Part shown: one piece after another, positions 38,144 through 46,281 of the stretch
How positions within the stretch are numbered: the stretch's first letter is position 1
How the letters are laid out: each line of letters opens with the position of its first letter
Assembly: GCF_001542625.1 (NCBI RefSeq)
Contig: NZ_CP016279.1
Span: 10,230,001-10,294,000 of the forward strand
DNA: 64,000 nucleotides
DNA from: Streptomyces griseochromogenes
GTDB taxonomy: Bacteria; Actinomycetota; Actinomycetes; Streptomycetales; Streptomycetaceae
Direction of reading: 5' to 3'
Notes under the pieces: model-generated
The model's database searches: none
Seen by the model: the letters and a program-made list of their open reading frames with translations, nothing else
Told to the model about the DNA's origin: nothing
Translations under genes and position numbers: made by a program

Positions 38144-39787
38144 GTGAACGGACCGCTGATCGTCCAGTCGGACAAGACCCTGCTCCTGGAGGTCGACCAC
38201 GAGCGGGCCGACGACTGCCGTCGGGCCATCGCGCCCTTCGCCGAACTGGAGCGGGCTCCCGAGCACATCCACACCTACCGGGTCACCCCGCTGGGTCTGT
38301 GGAACGCGCGGGCGGCCGGGCACGACGCCGAGCAGGTCGTGGACGCGCTCGTGCAGTACAGCCGGTATCCGGTGCCGCACGCGCTCCTCGTGGACATCGC
38401 CGAGACGATGGACCGGTACGGCCGGCTCACCCTCAGCAAGCACCCCGCGCACGGACTGGTCCTGACCACCACCGACCGGCCGGTGCTGGAGGAGGTGCTG
38501 AAGTCCAAGCGGATCGCGCCGCTGGTCGGCGCACGTATCGATCCGGACAGCGTCGTCGTGCACCCCTCCGAGCGCGGGCAGATCAAGCAGGTGCTGCTGA
38601 AGCTGGGCTGGCCGGCCGAGGATCTCGCCGGGTACGTGGACGGCGAGGCGCACCCGATCGAGCTGCTGGAGGAAGGCTGGGCGCTCAGGCCGTACCAGAA
38701 GCAGGCCGTGGAGAACTTCTGGCACGGCGGCAGCGGTGTGGTCGTACTCCCCTGTGGTGCCGGAAAGACGCTGGTCGGCGCCGGGTCCATGGCGCAGGCG
38801 AAGTCCACCACCCTCATCCTCGTCACCAACACCGTCTCGGCCCGGCAGTGGAAGCACGAGCTGGTGAAGCGGACCTCGCTGACCGAGGACGAGATCGGCG
38901 AGTACAGCGGGACCAGGAAGGAGATCCGCCCGGTCACCATCGCCACCTACCAGGTGCTGACGACCAAGCGGAAGGGCGTCTACCCGCACCTGGAGCTGTT
39001 CGACTCCCGTGACTGGGGCCTGATCCTCTACGACGAGGTGCATCTCCTTCCCGCGCCGGTCTTCAAGTTCACGGCGGACCTCCAGGCCCGTCGCCGCCTC
39101 GGCCTCACGGCCACCCTGGTCCGTGAGGACGGCCGCGAGTCGGACGTGTTCTCGCTGATCGGGCCCAAGCGGTTCGACGCGCCCTGGAAGGAGATCGAGG
39201 CGCAGGGCTACATCGCGCCCGCCGACTGCGTCGAGGTCCGGGTGAACCTGACCGACTCCGAGCGGCTGGCCTACGCCACGGCCGAGACCGAGGAGAAGTA
39301 CCGCTTCTGCGCCACCACCGCGACCAAGCGGAAGGTCACGGAGGCGATCGTCCGCCGCTTCGCCGGGCAGCAGATCCTCGTCATCGGCCAGTACATCGAC
39401 CAGCTGGACGAGCTGGGCGAGCACCTCGAAGCCCCGGTGATCAAGGGCGAGACGTCCAACGCGCAGCGCGAGAAGCTCTTCGACGCGTTCCGCGAGGGCG
39501 AGATCAGCGTGCTCGTCGTCTCCAAGGTCGCCAACTTCTCCATCGACCTGCCGGAGGCCACGGTCGCCATCCAGGTGTCGGGCACCTTCGGCTCCCGCCA
39601 GGAGGAGGCCCAGCGCCTCGGCCGTGTCCTGCGCCCCAAGGCCGACGGCCACCAGGCCCACTTCTACTCGGTCGTCGCCCGCGACACCATCGACCAGGAC
39701 TTCGCCGCCCACCGCCAGCGCTTCCTGGCGGAACAGGGCTACGCCTACCGGATCGTGGACGCGGACGAGATCCTGGCGGAGGACTAG
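38144..39787 (+). CDS. XPB/Ercc3-type DNA helicase
   Basis: 547 residues from GTG (MNGPLIVQSDKTLLLEVDH). The N-terminal damage-recognition-like domain (about 1-170) is followed by a helicase core: RPYQKQAVENF, Walker A LPCGAGKTLVGAG near 205, DEVH near 295, LTATLVREDGRE with the RED motif, then SRQEEAQRLGRVLRPK. All catalytic residues are present. Bacterial XPB proteins unwind DNA 3' to 5' in vitro; the cellular role is proposed to be repair. The helicase-associated gene upstream is the usual partner. Confidence 0.95.
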   Translation: MNGPLIVQSDKTLLLEVDHERADDCRRAIAPFAELERAPEHIHTYRVTPLGLWNARAAGHDAEQVVDALVQYSRYPVPHALLVDIAETMDRYGRLTLSKHPAHGLVLTTTDRPVLEEVLKSKRIAPLVGARIDPDSVVVHPSERGQIKQVLLKLGWPAEDLAGYVDGEAHPIELLEEGWALRPYQKQAVENFWHGGSGVVVLPCGAGKTLVGAGSMAQAKSTTLILVTNTVSARQWKHELVKRTSLTEDEIGEYSGTRKEIRPVTIATYQVLTTKRKGVYPHLELFDSRDWGLILYDEVHLLPAPVFKFTADLQARRRLGLTATLVREDGRESDVFSLIGPKRFDAPWKEIEAQGYIAPADCVEVRVNLTDSERLAYATAETEEKYRFCATTATKRKVTEAIVRRFAGQQILVIGQYIDQLDELGEHLEAPVIKGETSNAQREKLFDAFREGEISVLVVSKVANFSIDLPEATVAIQVSGTFGSRQEEAQRLGRVLRPKADGHQAHFYSVVARDTIDQDFAAHRQRFLAEQGYAYRIVDADEILAED

Positions 39788-39818
39788 GCGAAGAACCGGG
39801 GCGGGCGGGACACGCGGC

Positions 39819-40148
39819 CTAGAAGAAGGAGTGCTCCTCCATCCAGCCCGTGGTCCTGCCGAACTTGCCGTAGTACCAGGAGCCGCCCTTGGCGGTGCAG
39901 TACACCCGCACGTTGTTGCCCGCGAACACGGACTTCTTCACCTTGGACTTGAAGCTGGGGCTGGTGTACATGTCGGCGTGGTCCCACTGGACGACCTGCA
40001 AGGTCTGGTCCTTGATGTTCTTGGTGCACGCGGAGGAGCCCACGGCCGAGGCGGTGGGAGCGGCCATGAGGGTGGCGCCGAGGGCGAGCGCGGCGGCGGC
40101 GGTCACGCCGCTGACCGCCTTGCGGAACGGAAGCTTCGAGAAAGGCAT
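39819..40148 (-). CDS. small secreted SH3-like protein
   Basis: 109 residues from ATG at 40148 with GGGGAAA upstream. The signal peptide (FRKAVSGVTAAAALALGATL) ends at ASA. The mature 75 residues (VQWDHADMYTSPSFKSKVKK, NNVRVYCTAKGGSWYYGKFG, GWMEEHSF) have the pattern of a bacterial SH3 domain with two Cys that could form a disulfide. Such domains usually bind cell-wall components. It converges on xpb. Confidence 0.82.
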   Translation of the reverse strand: MPFSKLPFRKAVSGVTAAAALALGATLMAAPTASAVGSSACTKNIKDQTLQVVQWDHADMYTSPSFKSKVKKSVFAGNNVRVYCTAKGGSWYYGKFGRTTGWMEEHSFF

Positions 40149-40296
40149 GCCAATTTCCCCGTTTACTCGGTCGAAGAGCGACCGAAGAGATTCGGACAAC
40201 AGCTGATCATGTTGGCACACGCCCCTGAAAGCCGGAGCGCCAGGTTCGGGTGAGGGGGCCGCCAACAGCTGCTGCCACCAGGGAAGTTCGACCCGA

Positions 40297-40479
40297 CTAC
40301 TTGTGGTGTATGCCCGCTTCCTCGCCGTACTCACCGAGGATCACGACGCTGAACGCGGCCTCCACGAACACCTTGACGGCGCGCAGGGCGTTGCCCAGCG
40401 GGTGGTGGTGAGAGCCGTCCACGGCCGTGGCGCCGGTCGGGGGCCGGACAGGGGCGGGAGAGATGGTTGCTGCGCTCAT
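40297..40479 (-). CDS. small hypothetical protein
   Basis: 60 residues (MSAATISPAPVRPPTGATAV). A Ser/Pro/Thr-rich start leads to GNALRAVKVFVEAAFSVVILGEYGEEAG, which could be one amphipathic helix. The ribosome binding site (GGAG) is only two or three bases from the ATG, which is short. The family is not recognised. Confidence 0.5.
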   Translation of the reverse strand: MSAATISPAPVRPPTGATAVDGSHHHPLGNALRAVKVFVEAAFSVVILGEYGEEAGIHHK

Positions 40480-40838
40480 GTCTCCATGGTGGAACTTCGG
40501 GCACCGATCCGGTATCGGTCTCGGGGGCCAATTCCCCGGGCCTCCGTGTAGCCCTCCGGGTGGACCCCCACCCCTACACCGGGAGGGCCGCGTCCCCTAG
40601 GGGGCGCGGCCGCCGGGCCGCCCGCAGGACACCTCACGGAAATTCATTGGCCCCCTCCCCGCCACCTCGCCTAAAATCTCCGCTCTTGCCCGCCTCCCTC
40701 ACGGAGAGCCCGCCCGTCGCCCACCACCGCCCTCAAACGAGGCCCTATGGGCCGCCCCAACGTTCTGCCCGGCCGGAAACCGGACGGCATACGTCGTAGC
40801 CACGCATCGCACGCAGCAGGCCCACCGGAGGCACCCCC
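40480..40838. other. 359-bp intergenic region upstream of helR
   Basis: It contains a 26-bp palindromic hairpin at 40586-40611 and, nearer the gene, TTGGCC at 40647-40652 and TAAAAT at 40672-40677 as a possible promoter with a long 19-bp spacer. I looked for the rifamycin-associated element seen upstream of characterised helR genes and did not find it. Confidence 0.5.
40586..40611. terminator. GC-rich hairpin in the intergenic region
   Basis: GGCCGCGTCCCCTA pairs with its near-complement, giving a symmetric 26-bp unit with one mismatched pair. No T run follows. It may stop read-through toward helR or act as a protein-binding site. Confidence 0.4.
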
Positions 40839-42926
40839 TTGTCCACGCCCGCCCACGAACCGCTCGACGCCCCCCTCGGCGACTCTCCCGCCGACCCCCT
40901 CACCCGCGAGCGCTCCCACCTCGGCGCCTCCCGGGCCGCCCTGCGCGCCATGCGCGAGGACGTCGAGGCGCTGGACATCAGGGACGTCACCGCGAACTGG
41001 GTCAACGCCGAGGTGCTCGCCCGCCAGATCGACGAGCGCATCAAGGCGCTCGCCGACCTCAGCGACACCCCCCTCTTCTTCGGGCGGCTCGACTACCTGC
41101 ACGCCCCGGGCGCCACTCTGGCGGAAGGGGCGGAGGGCGAGCGCTTCTACATCGGGCGGCGGCACGTCCACGACGCCGACGGCGACCCGATGGTGATCGA
41201 CTGGCGCGCCCCCGTCTCGCAGCCGTTCTACCGCGCGTCCAAGAAGGACCCGATGGACATCGGGCTGCGCCGCCGCTTCGGCTACACCGGCGGCGACCTG
41301 ACCGCGTACGAGGACGAGCACCTGTCCGATCCGGCCGATCCGTCGGGGGCCGCCACCACCAGCAAGCTCCTCCAGCAGGAGATCGAGCGGCCCCGCGTCG
41401 GCCCCATGCGGGACATCGTGGCCACCATCCAGCCCGAGCAGGACGAGATCGTCCGCAGCGGGCTGGGCGGGACCGTGTGCGTACAGGGAGGTCCCGGCAC
41501 CGGAAAGACCGCCGTAGGCCTGCACCGGGTGGCCTACCTCCTCTACGCCCACCGGGACCGGCTCGCCCGCACCGGCACGCTCGTCATCGGCCCGAACAAG
41601 TCCTTCCTCCACTACATCGAGCAAGTCCTCCCGGCCCTCGGCGAGTTGACCGTGCAGCAGGCGACCGTGGACGACCTGGTCGCGCATGTGGAGGTGCGCG
41701 GGACGGACGACGCGGCCGCCGCGATCGTCAAGGGCGACGCCCGGATGGCCGAGGTGCTGCGCCGGGCCCTGTACTCCCACGTGGCCATGCCCACCGAGCC
41801 GGTCGTCGTCGTGCGCGGCTCACGCCGCTGGCGCGTGGCGGCGTACGAACTGGAGGAAATCACCCGGGAGTTGCTGGACCGGGACATCCGCTACGGCGCG
41901 GCCCGCGAGGCCCTGCCGCAGCGCATCGCGCACGCGGTGCTGGTGCAGATGGAGCGGGCCGGGGAGGCGCCCGACGACCGGGTGCAGGACGCGGTGGCCC
42001 GCGACGGCGCGGTCAAGGCGGCCGTGAAGGCGGTCTGGCCTGCCGTCGACCCGGCGAAGCTGGTGCTGCGCCTGCTCACGGACGCCGGCTTCCTCGCCGA
42101 GCACGCCGAGGGGATCCTGGACGAGGACGAGCGGAAGACGATCCTGTGGGCGAAGCCGGTGCGCAGCGTGAAGTCGGCGAAGTGGTCGGCGGCGGACGCG
42201 GTGCTGATCGACGAGGCGGCCGATCTGACCGAGCGCACCCACTCGCTCGGACACGTCGTCCTGGACGAGGCGCAGGACCTCTCCCCCATGCAGTACCGGG
42301 CCGTCGGCCGCCGTTGCACCACCGGCAGCGCGACCGTCCTCGGCGACCTGGCACAGGGCACCACGCCCTGGGCGACGCGGAGCTGGGACGAGGCGCTGGC
42401 CCATCTCGGCAAGAGCGAGGGGATCGTCGAGGAGCTGACGGCGGGTTTCCGCGTCCCCACGGACGTCATCACCTACGCCTCCCGCCTCCTCCCCCACATC
42501 GCCCCCGGCCTCACCCCGGTCGCCTCGGTCCGTGAGAACCCGGGCTTCTTCGAGGTCCGTACGGCGACGGAGACGGCCGAAGTCGTCGCCGCGTGCGAGG
42601 AGTTGCTGCGCAACGAGGGCTCGACGGGCCTGATCGCGGCCGACGCCCGCGTCCCCGCACTGGCCGAGGCCCTGACGGCGGCCGGGATCACCTTCCTGGC
42701 CCCGGGTGAGGAGACCACCCGCGAGACCCGTCTCACCCTCGTCCCGGCCTCCCTCGCCAAGGGCCTGGAGTACGACTACGTGGTCCTGGACGAACCCCGG
42801 GCGGTGGTGGACGGCGAGCCGGACGAACGCACGGGCCTGCGGCGCCTTTACGTGGCCCTGACCCGAGCGGTGTCGGGCTTGATCGTGACCCATGCGGCAC
42901 CGCTGCCCGCGCAGCTCGATCAGTAG
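40839..42926 (+). CDS. helR: HelD/HelR-family RNA polymerase recycling motor
   Basis: 695 residues (MSTPAHEPLDAPLGD). It is UvrD-like: Walker A GGPGTGKTAVGLHR near 217-225, Walker B VVLDEAQDLSPMQ near 470, and the C-terminal VPASLAKGLEYDYVVLDEP and LYVALTRAV helicase motifs. The N-terminal helices (RAALRAMREDVEALD) form the arm that enters the RNA polymerase channel in HelD, and YIGRRHV and VIDWRAP are the family hallmark. HelR frees RNA polymerase from stalled or rifamycin-bound states in Streptomyces. Whether this copy acts against rifamycin is not shown by sequence. Confidence 0.88.
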   Translation: MSTPAHEPLDAPLGDSPADPLTRERSHLGASRAALRAMREDVEALDIRDVTANWVNAEVLARQIDERIKALADLSDTPLFFGRLDYLHAPGATLAEGAEGERFYIGRRHVHDADGDPMVIDWRAPVSQPFYRASKKDPMDIGLRRRFGYTGGDLTAYEDEHLSDPADPSGAATTSKLLQQEIERPRVGPMRDIVATIQPEQDEIVRSGLGGTVCVQGGPGTGKTAVGLHRVAYLLYAHRDRLARTGTLVIGPNKSFLHYIEQVLPALGELTVQQATVDDLVAHVEVRGTDDAAAAIVKGDARMAEVLRRALYSHVAMPTEPVVVVRGSRRWRVAAYELEEITRELLDRDIRYGAAREALPQRIAHAVLVQMERAGEAPDDRVQDAVARDGAVKAAVKAVWPAVDPAKLVLRLLTDAGFLAEHAEGILDEDERKTILWAKPVRSVKSAKWSAADAVLIDEAADLTERTHSLGHVVLDEAQDLSPMQYRAVGRRCTTGSATVLGDLAQGTTPWATRSWDEALAHLGKSEGIVEELTAGFRVPTDVITYASRLLPHIAPGLTPVASVRENPGFFEVRTATETAEVVAACEELLRNEGSTGLIAADARVPALAEALTAAGITFLAPGEETTRETRLTLVPASLAKGLEYDYVVLDEPRAVVDGEPDERTGLRRLYVALTRAVSGLIVTHAAPLPAQLDQ

Positions 42927-42964
42927 GGTCCGGCTCGATCAGCGGGGTCCCGGCCCTGCCGGTA

Positions 42965-43672
42965 TCAGGCGACGTCGTCGTCCAGTACCGCCCGCCACCT
43001 CGCGACCGCCTCCGCCGAGACCGGCCCCTCCCAGCCCTCCGGCCGGGCCGCGCCCCCGATGTGGAAGGCGTCGATGCCGGCGTGGCGGAGGGCGGGGACG
43101 TGATCCAGGCGCAGGCCGCCGCCGACGAGGATCGTCTGGCCGTAGCCGGGTTCGCCCCGTCGGCCCGCCTCGGCGAGCAGGGTGGCGAGCCCCTCGTCCA
43201 CCCCTTCGGCCGCTCCCGCCGTGAGGTAGGTGTCCAGGCCGGGCAGATCGGCGAGCTGCTTGCGCAGGGCGTCGCGGTCGGTGGCGCGGTCGATGGCCCG
43301 GTGGAAGGTCCAGCGGCAGCCGCCGAGCGCACCGACGACCCGCTCGACGGCCGCCAGGTCGAGCCCGCCGTCCGCGTCGAGAAAGCCGAGCACGAACTGA
43401 TCGGCCCCGGCCTCCCGCAGCTCGCCCGCCACCCGCACCAGGCGGTCCAGGCCCTCGGGGTCTCCCGCCGCGAACCCGTCCGCCGGCCGCAGCATCACGC
43501 GCAGGTCGATGTCGACGGCGGCCCGGATCCCGGCGACGGTGGCGGCGGACGGGGTGAGCCCGTCGGCCGCCATGTCGGTGACCAGCTCCAGGCGATCCGC
43601 GCCTCCGGCCTGGGCGGCGACCGCGTCCTCGACGTCGAGGGCGATCACCTCCAGGACTGCACGCTTGCTCAT
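42965..43672 (-). CDS. cutC: CutC-family protein
   Basis: 235 residues (MSKRAVLEVIALDVEDA). The TIM-barrel signatures are AGGADRLELVTDMAADGLTPS, DLRVMLRP, FVLGFLDADGGLDL, FHRAIDRATD and ILVGGGL. CutC was named for copper homeostasis, but its reaction is unknown. A DasR-like operator overlaps the promoter position, 24-39 bp upstream of the start. This would link the gene to N-acetylglucosamine signalling and fits the amino-sugar genes further along. Confidence 0.92.
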   Translation of the reverse strand: MSKRAVLEVIALDVEDAVAAQAGGADRLELVTDMAADGLTPSAATVAGIRAAVDIDLRVMLRPADGFAAGDPEGLDRLVRVAGELREAGADQFVLGFLDADGGLDLAAVERVVGALGGCRWTFHRAIDRATDRDALRKQLADLPGLDTYLTAGAAEGVDEGLATLLAEAGRRGEPGYGQTILVGGGLRLDHVPALRHAGIDAFHIGGAARPEGWEGPVSAEAVARWRAVLDDDVA

Positions 43673-43695
43673 GGCACCCCATTCATCGGCCGACT

Positions 43696-43711
43696 ACAGG
43701 TCTAGTCCAAT
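43696..43711. promoter_or_regulatory. DasR-responsive-element-like site upstream of cutC
   Basis: ACAGGTCTAGTCCAAT matches 13 of 16 positions of the recalled dre consensus (ACTGGTCTAGACCACT). The central GGTCTAG core is intact. The near edge is 24 bp from the cutC start. The match is made by eye from memory of the consensus. Confidence 0.5.
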
Positions 43712-43753
43712 TCAAGACTACGCCTGCCCCGCACCGGCCCGGCGCACCCCTGG

Positions 43754-44451
43754 TCACCCGAAGATGTTCAGTTCCCCCTCCGCGGCGCCCGCCAGCTCAT
43801 AGGCGGCCCCGTTCAGCGGACGCCCCGCGTACAGCCGTACGAGCGTGGCGGCGTCGCCGATGTACCGGGCGGGCGGACTCGCCGCGGTCACGGCGCCGAG
43901 CCGCAGCGGCTCGTCCACGTCGTCGAGGTCGGCGTGCAGCGGCAGGTGCCCCTTCTCCCGGGTGATCCGGACCAGCAGCGTCAGCGCGTCCGGCAGCCCG
44001 GCTCCCGCGTACGCCCCCGGTACCCCGAAGACGTCCCGCACGTCACCCGCGTGCACCCTCCCCCACTGCCCTGAGGGCGTGGGGCCCCCACCCCGAGGGC
44101 GATCATGTCCAGCACGCCATCCGCCTTGGCGATCACCGGCCCGGCCTCGGTCATCCCGCGCTCCAGCTCGTCCACGACCCGCGCGTTCGTCCACTCGGCG
44201 CGCTCGGCGACGTCCCGGTCGTTCGACTCGGGCGAGAACACACCCTTCTCGAACCGGCTCTCCACCACCCGCATCAGCGCGGCGGAGCAGTGCGCCAGCA
44301 CATCCCGCACCGTCCACCCCGGACACGCGACGGTCGGCAGCGCGAAGTCCGCGTCGGCGCGCGAACGCAGCAGCGGTATCAGGGCGTCCCGCTCGACGGC
44401 GAGCAGCCGGCCGGGGAGGTCGGGGTCACGTGCTTCCTCTGCGTGAGTCAT
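43754..44451 (-). pseudogene. maleylpyruvate isomerase-family (mycothiol-dependent) gene, frameshifted
   Basis: ATG at 44451 (MTHAEEARDPDLPGRLLAV) reads the family's N-terminal part (VACPGWTVRDVLAHCSAALM, then VFSPESNDRD) for 120 codons to ALG. The frame then changes, and the C-terminal half (VHAGDVRDVFGVPGAYAG to GELNIFG) continues in another frame. Removing 44057-44091 restores a single 220-residue frame exactly. That 35-bp stretch is a palindromic insertion. Members of this family use mycothiol or a metal site of the DinB type. Unless the insertion is a sequencing artefact, the gene is inactive. Confidence 0.8.
44057..44091. mobile_element. 35-bp palindromic insertion breaking the gene
   Basis: It contains CCCCACTGCCC-TGA-GGGCGTGGGG, which folds into a stem, followed by CCCCCAC, which could pair alternatively with GTGGGG. 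It is flanked by short GGGTG-like repeats. Excising it gives an uninterrupted reading frame, which suggests that it entered as one unit. Confidence 0.65.
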
Positions 44452-44501
44452 GGAGCCACGCCAGGGGCGCCTGCTGACCCGCGTCACGGAAGAATGAACA
44501 C

Positions 44502-45152
44502 ATGGCCGACCTCGATGCCCTGCGCCTCCGCTTCGCCGGCGCCCTGGAAGGAGCCCGCGCCCCAGGCGCCGGCCCCGACCCCGCCCCCTACGCCGACAGC
44601 CTCCTCGCCCGCTGGCAGGAGCCACAGCGCCACTACCACACGCTGACCCACCTCACCGCGGTCCTCGACCACATCGACGTCCTGGCGGAGTACGCGGCCG
44701 ATCCGGACGTGGTACGCCTGGCGGCCTGGTTCCACGACGCGGTCTACCTCCCCGACCGCTCCGAGAACGAGGAGCGCTCCGCGCACCTGGCCGAGCGGGC
44801 CTTGCCCGAGGCCGGCGTGCCACCGGAGAAGACAGCCGAGGTCGCCCGCCTGGTCCGCCTCACCATCACCCACGCCCCCGCCGACGACGACCGCAACGGC
44901 CAGGTCCTGTGCGACGCGGACCTCGCGATCCTGGCAGCACCCCCGTCGGCATACGCGACCTACACCGCCGAGGTACGCGAGGAATACCATTTCATCCCGA
45001 ACGACACCTTCCGCGAGGGCCGCTCGGCAATCCTGCACCAACTCCTCGACCTGCCGTGCCTGTTCCGCACTCCGTACGGACGTGAACACTGGGAGGCGAC
45101 GGCCCGCTACAACCTGGCGGCGGAACTGGACTTGCTCAGCGAAACCGCCTGA
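44502..45152 (+). CDS. HD-domain-like metal-dependent protein
   Basis: 216 residues. The HD pattern is HYHTLTHL with the first His, AAWFHDAVY with His-Asp, then LTITHAP and CDADLAIL with the last Asp. The predicted fold is all-helical. Proteins of this type are often named after an NMDA receptor subunit by database error; they are putative phosphohydrolases. The substrate is unknown. Its 3' end overlaps the convergent gene by 17 bp. Confidence 0.78.
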   Translation: MADLDALRLRFAGALEGARAPGAGPDPAPYADSLLARWQEPQRHYHTLTHLTAVLDHIDVLAEYAADPDVVRLAAWFHDAVYLPDRSENEERSAHLAERALPEAGVPPEKTAEVARLVRLTITHAPADDDRNGQVLCDADLAILAAPPSAYATYTAEVREEYHFIPNDTFREGRSAILHQLLDLPCLFRTPYGREHWEATARYNLAAELDLLSETA

Positions 45153-45510
45153 TCCCATCGACGGGTACGCCGGAATCATCGGACTCCAACTGCGCCGCTC
45201 GCGCTTTCAGCTCTTCCGCGACCTCATCCCAGTCGGGCCCAAAAGAGAGCAGGTCGGCTGCCGCCTCACGCAGCAGCCCGGGGTCGTCAGGACGCTGCAA
45301 GCAGGCCAGCCGGTAAGCCAGATTACGGGCCCAGACCGGCATCGCCATCCAGTCCTCCGCCAGCACATCACGCACAGCGGAAAGGATGTCGTCGGGTTCG
45401 GCGAATGAGACTTTCTCGATGAACTCCCGTACCGGATCCGGGATCCTTTGGGCACCTTCCTCGTAAGTCGATTCGATCATATCGCGAGTCAATTCAACGA
45501 GTTCGGTCAA
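45136..45510 (-). CDS. hypothetical protein coupled to an SseB-like gene
   Basis: 124 residues (MTELVELTRDMIESTY). It is acidic, soluble and mostly helical, with WMAMPVWARNLAYRLACLQRP in the middle. The GC content is slightly lower than its neighbours. The start overlaps the stop of the upstream gene by four bases (ATGA), so the two are coupled. Families of this size beside SseB-like genes are often immunity or accessory proteins of secreted toxins, but no toxin gene is here. Confidence 0.7.
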   Translation of the reverse strand: MTELVELTRDMIESTYEEGAQRIPDPVREFIEKVSFAEPDDILSAVRDVLAEDWMAMPVWARNLAYRLACLQRPDDPGLLREAAADLLSFGPDWDEVAEELKARAAQLESDDSGVPVDGIRRFR

Positions 45511-46106
45511 GGGGTTCCGCTTTCCGTGGCTTCGTCGCGCTCCCGCCCTGTCACGGCGACCGCCTCCGGCACTATTCCGGCGACCGGTGGCAGCACCAGC
45601 CCCCGCTCGCCGTCACCCGCGTCCACCAGCACCCCGCACGGCAGCCCGGCCTCGGCCACCGCCGGTACTCCGGCGTCCAGCACCGCCGCACCCCACACCG
45701 TGCGGTACCGCCACGTCCGGTCGGCCTCGCCGCGCGCTCTCGCGTACCGGGCGAGCGCGGCCTCGTCGGTGAACGCGAGCAGCCACCGCGCCCCGTGCGT
45801 CTCCACCGTCAGGGCGTCGCCGCTCTCCCCGTGGGGGACGAGGACCCGACGGCGGCGGAATTCGCCGAGCCTTGCGTGGAACTCACGTCGGTGGTCGGGG
45901 AGTCGCGTGGCTCCCGCAGAGGGCGGGGGCGCCTCGGGCGTTGGGTTCGCGGCGGCCGATGAGGCCGCCCCGGGCGGGGCCGACGCCTCCTCGGCAGCGA
46001 GCGCCGGCTCGTGGCCCGCGTAAAGGACCGTCCGTGCCGCGATGTCCGCCAGCGCCGACCTGGGCGGCTGTATTTCGGTCTCGTCCATCTCCCCCGCCGA
46101 TCCCAC
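45507..46106 (-). CDS. SseB-family protein
   Basis: 199 residues from GTG at 46106; ATG at 46088 (MDETEIQPPRSALADI) is an alternative. An Ala/Pro-rich middle leads to an SseB-like domain: FRRRRVLVPHGE, WLLAFTDEAALARYARARGE, VWGAAVLDAGV, and GLVLPPVAGIVPEAV. SseB-like domains are found with type VII or polymorphic toxin loci and in stand-alone genes. It overlaps the next gene by four bases. Confidence 0.72.
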   Translation of the reverse strand: MGSAGEMDETEIQPPRSALADIAARTVLYAGHEPALAAEEASAPPGAASSAAANPTPEAPPPSAGATRLPDHRREFHARLGEFRRRRVLVPHGESGDALTVETHGARWLLAFTDEAALARYARARGEADRTWRYRTVWGAAVLDAGVPAVAEAGLPCGVLVDAGDGERGLVLPPVAGIVPEAVAVTGRERDEATESGTP

Positions 46107-46281
46107 AGCGTCTTCCCCCCTCAGGTGAACGACCTGAAATCGTCACATGTGCGCTCCGACCCAAACAACGTTCACCGGATCAACAGCGGGTAAAGCACCC
46201 GCCAAGGCGCGCGCATCACTGATCCGCAGGCCAGCCGGAAATGCTGTCGACCTGAGCGGACCCGCCCCGTACTGTTCGCGC

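Noticed and set aside
40480..40838. Rifamycin-associated element upstream of helR
   Set aside because: Looked for the characteristic inverted repeat; only an unrelated GC-rich palindrome was found.
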